The notes under the pieces are model-generated. The model ran no database searches and had not been told where the DNA came from. It was given only the letters and a program-made list of their open reading frames with translations. The translations under genes were made by a program, and so were the position numbers. 42,238 nt of DNA. Origin: Gnetum montanum (lineage: Eukaryota; Streptophyta; Gnetopsida; Gnetales; Gnetaceae). How positions within the stretch are numbered: position 1 is the first letter of the stretch; every line of letters begins with the position of its first letter. The stretch is taken from the NCBI GenBank assembly GCA_015680685.1, contig MNCI01033342.1:48014-90251 (forward strand), written 5' to 3'. Shown in pieces: positions 39,700 to 42,238 of the stretch.

Positions 39700-41235
39700 T
39701 TAAAAAAATATTATATCTTCATAATTTTAAGAATCTTACTTTTCTTTTGAACTTAATCTAAATATTTTGTGAAATTATATGATTGAAAAAATTGAAAATA
39801 ATCTTAGCAAATGGAAAGAAAAAACGCTTACCCTTGATAGCAAAGTTTTAGTTATTAAGCAAATGCTTCAATCTACTCATGTTTATTACTTCAATTGTTA
39901 AGCTCTTACAAAAACTTATTATGATAGAATTGATCATATTATCCATTGATTTCTTTGGTTTGCTAAGTAATAAATAAAAGGCTTTTCTAGAGTTATTTGC
40001 ATACTTGTGCAAGTAATAAGAAAGATGGAGAAGTTAGCCTCATTAATTATTATAATCAGGGTAATTCTATTTCAACAAAATGGATTACAAAGTGCACTAA
40101 TTTAAATGATATTTGGATACTCCTTTTAAGAGACAAACTTATGTAAGAAAAACCTAAAAATGATAATAATTGGTCTTTTAATAATTTTCTTTATTATCTT
40201 CCTTTTTCATAGGTCATTTTCATTCCTAGTTTTCAAATTCTTAAACAAATTTGGAGACATTATGTAAGCTTAGTAAGTATTAGAATTATAGCCATATTAC
40301 AATTTTAGAAGACATGCTCAAGCAAATCAACCCACGGTGGCTTCCTTTTAATGAAGGAACGTAGGCTACTAATTTTTCTACATTGTTTACCACTTGGAGC
40401 AAATTTGGTATCACTATAGTTTCTTGTCTAAGTATGCATGATAGATGTATTACATGGAAGGAGGCTTCTAGCCTCTATGATTTAAATAGAATGTAAAAAA
40501 AGTTTTTAAAATATTAATTTTTGATCGTAAGAATTTATTTAAAGTTGACAATAGTTTGCATCAAGTTTTTCAAACATATTTTAGAAGGATGACAAACCTA
40601 TTTTTCCTTTTACTCCAAAGTTGCTTGCAAAATTATTACCAATAATGATTTTATTTATAGAAAATTTAATAAAGCATAGAAAATTTAATTACCATGGCAC
40701 TTTTAGATAAGGAAAATGGAATATATTTGGAGAGTTCTAACCTTTCTAAACATTCATATTTTTTTATATTGTCTTATTTATCTAGGTCTTCCTATCTGCA
40801 TATAGAAATTCTATCTCCTCAATGTCCTCTTTAGGAAAGTGAAGGCTCATTTTTTGAGTGTCTTGTTACATAGCATGCTTAGAAATGGACATCTAGAAGT
40901 TGCAATAATTTTTTACCAAGCATTGATGATATCATTCTTTATGATCAACCTGCTTTGTTCACTTCCTTTCTTTGCAATTGGAAGTGTCATCAATCACTTG
41001 CTATCTGTTCTATTTGGAAGCTTTGATGTGTAATTAAGTTTGAGCAACAAAAGTATAACTATGATCTTTATTCAATGTTAAATATCATATTCTCAAAGTT
41101 GTTACATTTCAAATACAACTTCAAGCAAAAAAATTTTGAGTGAAAGCTAAACAATTAATTCGTTTCTTATCATATTTATTTCCTTTTATTTTGGAGGCTC
41201 ATGGATGAGAAGCTTTTAGTTGCTACTACTATTTG
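39700..41235 (+). pseudogene. LINE remnant, C-terminal part of ORF2
   Basis: The plus strand reads IEKIENNLSKWKEKTLTLDS then KVLVIKQMLQSTHVYYFNC and DRIDHIIH-stop-FLWFAK (39780-39965). This is the conserved block after the RT core of plant LINEs (usual LSxWKxxxLSxAGRxxLIxxVLxSIPxY). KDGEVSLINYYNQG and STKWITKC follow, and near 40970-41070 WKCHQSLAICSIWKL-like and CVIKFEQQKYNYD, the C-terminal W..R...F region. Many stops and shifts. The RT catalytic core is not present. Confidence 0.65.
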
Positions 41236-41280
41236 TTCATTTGTTCTTATTAAGACTTTCTTTTAACTTTAAAGAAGGGA

Positions 41281-41440
41281 CCACCACTTAGAGGGCTTGT
41301 AAGGTGCTTGTTTCTCAAGTCGTAAGATGAGTTCAAGCCTGGGTGTAGCCACTTGAAAGAGGTTAGGCTTTCACTCAACCACTAGCCTCCCAGGGCCTAC
41401 CTTAATGGGATGACTATTGAGCCTTTGGGTAATGATTCTT
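41281..41440 (+). repeat. tRNA-like interspersed repeat (possible SINE, second family)
   Basis: AGGGCTTGTAAGGTGCTTG, then GAGTTCAAGCCTGGG with a B box (41329-41339), GTGTAGCCACTTG and a body ending ATTGAGCCTTTGGGTAATG. The A box is poor. No clear target duplication. Confidence 0.45.
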
Positions 41441-41590
41441 TTTTAATCTTTAGAGAGAGTTTTCTTTTTCTTTTTTAATAAGAAATCTTTTAGTAAGTAA
41501 AAACCCATGAGGGTGCTTTTAAATGAGGACAAGACCTAATTCATTTCCTATCCTAAAGGGTAGGTTTTTCAAAGTTGCTTGTAAGGATAA

Positions 41591-41744
41591 GGGATGTTGG
41601 AACCTAAAATAATTGAAACATAGGTACACCCCAAGATTTATAGAAGTTTATAACTTAATACTACATAGTAGAATCAAACTTGTGACTTGGGGTTACTAGA
41701 CCAAGACCTTTACCACCAAGCTAACACCTCATTGTTAGAGTTAG
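41591..41744 (-). repeat. tRNA-derived SINE, copy b
   Basis: The minus strand has the head GAGGTGTTAGCTTGGTGGT, A box 41723-41713, B box AGTTTGATTC (41680-41671), the body with CTATAAATCTTGGGGTGTAC and the end GGTTCCAACATCCC. Flanked by TTGTAAGGAT at 41579-41588 and 41745-41754. Clearly the same family as copy a. Confidence 0.75.
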
Positions 41745-41755
41745 TTGTAAGGATG

Positions 41756-42238
41756 AAAACCTAAAAATGCATCCACAAAACTATTAAGATTTTTCCTTAG
41801 ACTTTCTTTTCATTGATTTAGTGTACTTTGAATTTTTACATATTATTATTTATTTTTTAGGGTTTCTCACCACTCCTTGAGTTAACAATATTCTTTTCAA
41901 ATAAAGAAAAACTTGTCTTATGAACTATTTGTCTAGATTAATCAATACTTTATATGGTATAAGTAGAAATATTCATAAAAGCTTTCATCTTCTTTAGCTT
42001 CTTTATTATCATTTAATCATTCTTCTTACTAGCATTAACTTGATTTTTTATATCATCAATTTCAAAAAAAAATTTCCTATCCTTAACTACTTCACTTTTT
42101 TTTTCTTAGCATCTTTTTCTTAATTAGAAAAGGACAAGCATAAACAAATGTTATTAAAGATGATGAAATTTATAAGAATTAGGAAGATCATAATATGTAA
42201 TTCATTAAATGTAAGTTTTCTTTCTTACTTATTGATGA
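41756..42238. other. Right-edge AT-rich DNA, nothing recognised
   Basis: T-rich and A-rich sequence with no open frame of note and no recognised repeat. Confidence 0.5.

Overview
This window looks like nuclear DNA of a plant with a large, repeat-rich genome. A gymnosperm is my best guess, from the very long transposon-filled intron, old Athila-type and Tat-type Ty3/Gypsy elements, LINE remnants and tRNA-derived SINEs. The sequence is AT-rich and has two ambiguous bases (591 and 16079). There are no operons, rRNA genes or CRISPR arrays. The species cannot be fixed from sequence alone.

I find one real host gene, on the minus strand, split into three short coding exons: 36393-36471, 13990-14072 and 13837-13881. 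Joined, they encode a 68-residue single-helix protein that aligns without gaps to the N-terminal half of the mitochondrial complex I accessory subunit B9/NDUFA3. Intron 2 is 108 bp. Intron 1 is about 22.3 kb, more than half of the window. Only the first exon and its 5' flank are rich in CpG.

From low to high coordinates: 1-9981 holds three minus-strand Gypsy elements nested in one another (M1 in M2 in M3), each cut inside pol by the next. 9982-13836 is the gene's 3' flank, with an AT-rich hairpin and small tandem repeats. 13837-14072 holds exons 3 and 2. Intron 1 (14073-36392) then holds repeat debris, a decayed Tat-like element T (17.0-20.2 kb, plus strand), an 11.8-kb Athila-like element A with both LTRs, pol and a long third reading frame (20.2-32.0 kb, plus strand), a SINE with a 16-bp target duplication, a LINE fragment, a 196-bp tandem duplication and a Copia-like LTR. 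Exon 1 and the promoter region follow at 36.4-36.7 kb. Upstream of the gene lie SINE pieces, two solo LTRs in opposite orientation (37547-38410 and 38621-39577), a plus-strand LINE remnant and two more SINE-type repeats.

All mobile elements are dead by inspection. Many of their stops and primer-site changes are C-to-T or G-to-A transitions, as expected of old methylated DNA. Nothing here looks like a multi-gene system. The points most worth checking are the complex I gene with its giant intron, the position of the second RNase H domain upstream of RT in T, the long third reading frame of A, the exchange of U3 repeat arrays among related LTRs, and the tRNA-derived SINE family.
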